From: UBA11795 sp964652755
GTDB lineage: Bacteria > Chloroflexota > Dehalococcoidia > Lucifugimonadales > UBA826
NCBI GenBank assembly: GCA_964652755.1
Contig: CAZZBP010000030.1
Span: forward strand, 1-21,886
DNA: 21,886 nucleotides
Direction of reading: 5' to 3'
Shown here: in pieces, positions 21,793 to 21,886 of the stretch
How the letters are laid out: each line of letters starts with the position of its first letter
How positions within the stretch are numbered: the stretch's first letter is position 1
Program-made: the position numbers and the translations under genes
The notes under the pieces: generated by a model
Seen by the model: the letters and a program-made list of their open reading frames with translations, nothing else
What the model was told of the DNA's origin: nothing
Database searches by the model: none

Positions 21793-21882
21793 ATGTCAGA
21801 AATAGATCAATTTAACGAAATTCTTGAAACATGGGCCGTGCACCTCTCGTCGGATCGAAGAATAGACATACCAAGTGACTGA
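21793..21882 (+). CDS. Doubtful 29-codon ORF at the window end
   Basis: An ATG at 21793 opens 29 codons (MSEIDQFNEILETWAVHLSS, then nine more) ending in TGA at 21880-21882. The composition, acidic with a helical start, looks protein-like and is divergent from rsmA, but there is no ribosome binding site and no recognisable family. It could be a genuine small protein, the broken start of a longer gene beyond the window, or chance. Confidence 0.25.
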   Translation: MSEIDQFNEILETWAVHLSSDRRIDIPSD

Positions 21883-21886
21883 AGCT

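Noticed and set aside
1..21886. CRISPR array, insertion sequence, phage or defence island
   Set aside because: No direct-repeat series, transposase, integrase, terminal repeats or nuclease/toxin pair was found; the gene content is housekeeping.

Overview
The window reads as a continuous piece of bacterial chromosome, densely coded and somewhat AT-leaning. It carries ordinary single-copy housekeeping genes (argH, rpe, tsaD, pheS, pheT, moeA, ilvE, ispE, rsmA, mgtE) and no recognisable prophage, insertion sequence, CRISPR array, rRNA or tRNA. The protein style suggests a member of the Chloroflexota, perhaps a marine lineage such as SAR202. The signs are an OGG1-type glycosylase, a DnaQ-plus-DinG type helicase, tandem D-threonine-aldolase-fold paralogues, MgtE and a PHP phosphoesterase. 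That placement is inference only. Several genes use GTG or TTG starts, and many lack a clear Shine-Dalgarno sequence.

Layout. Positions 1-1233 (minus strand) hold two adjacent paralogues of the alanine-racemase-fold D-threonine aldolase / D-serine dehydratase family; the second is cut by the window edge. The complete one has lost the PLP lysine and the usual metal ligands. Positions 1374-1889 (plus) encode a small two-helix membrane protein. Positions 1896-4976 (minus) form a translationally coupled argH-rpe-tsaD operon (arginine biosynthesis, pentose phosphate pathway, tRNA t6A modification). From 5121 to 8785 (plus) lies a DNA-repair cluster: a DnaQ-like exonuclease, a DinG/XPD-like helicase and an 8-oxoguanine glycosylase. 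The first two look like one ancestral fusion gene split by an in-frame TGA exactly at the ExoIII catalytic motif. Positions 8865-10007 (minus) encode an MscS-family channel. A 297-base divergent spacer with a very good sigma70 promoter precedes pheS-pheT-moeA, followed by ilvE with its own promoter and strong ribosome binding site.

Positions 16303-17282 hold a small unknown membrane protein overlapping a PAP2-family phosphatase with altered catalytic motifs. This is convergent with mgtE; the two stop codons share a TTAA. From 21737 back to 18848 (minus) the order is rsmA, ispE, a four-helix membrane protein of unknown function, and a PHP-domain phosphoesterase. The last 100 bases hold only a doubtful 29-codon ORF.

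I see no clear-cut new defence or mobile system. The most unusual items are the pseudoenzyme-like PLP-fold paralogue next to a sibling gene, the split exonuclease/helicase, and the PAP2 protein lacking its motif-2 histidine.
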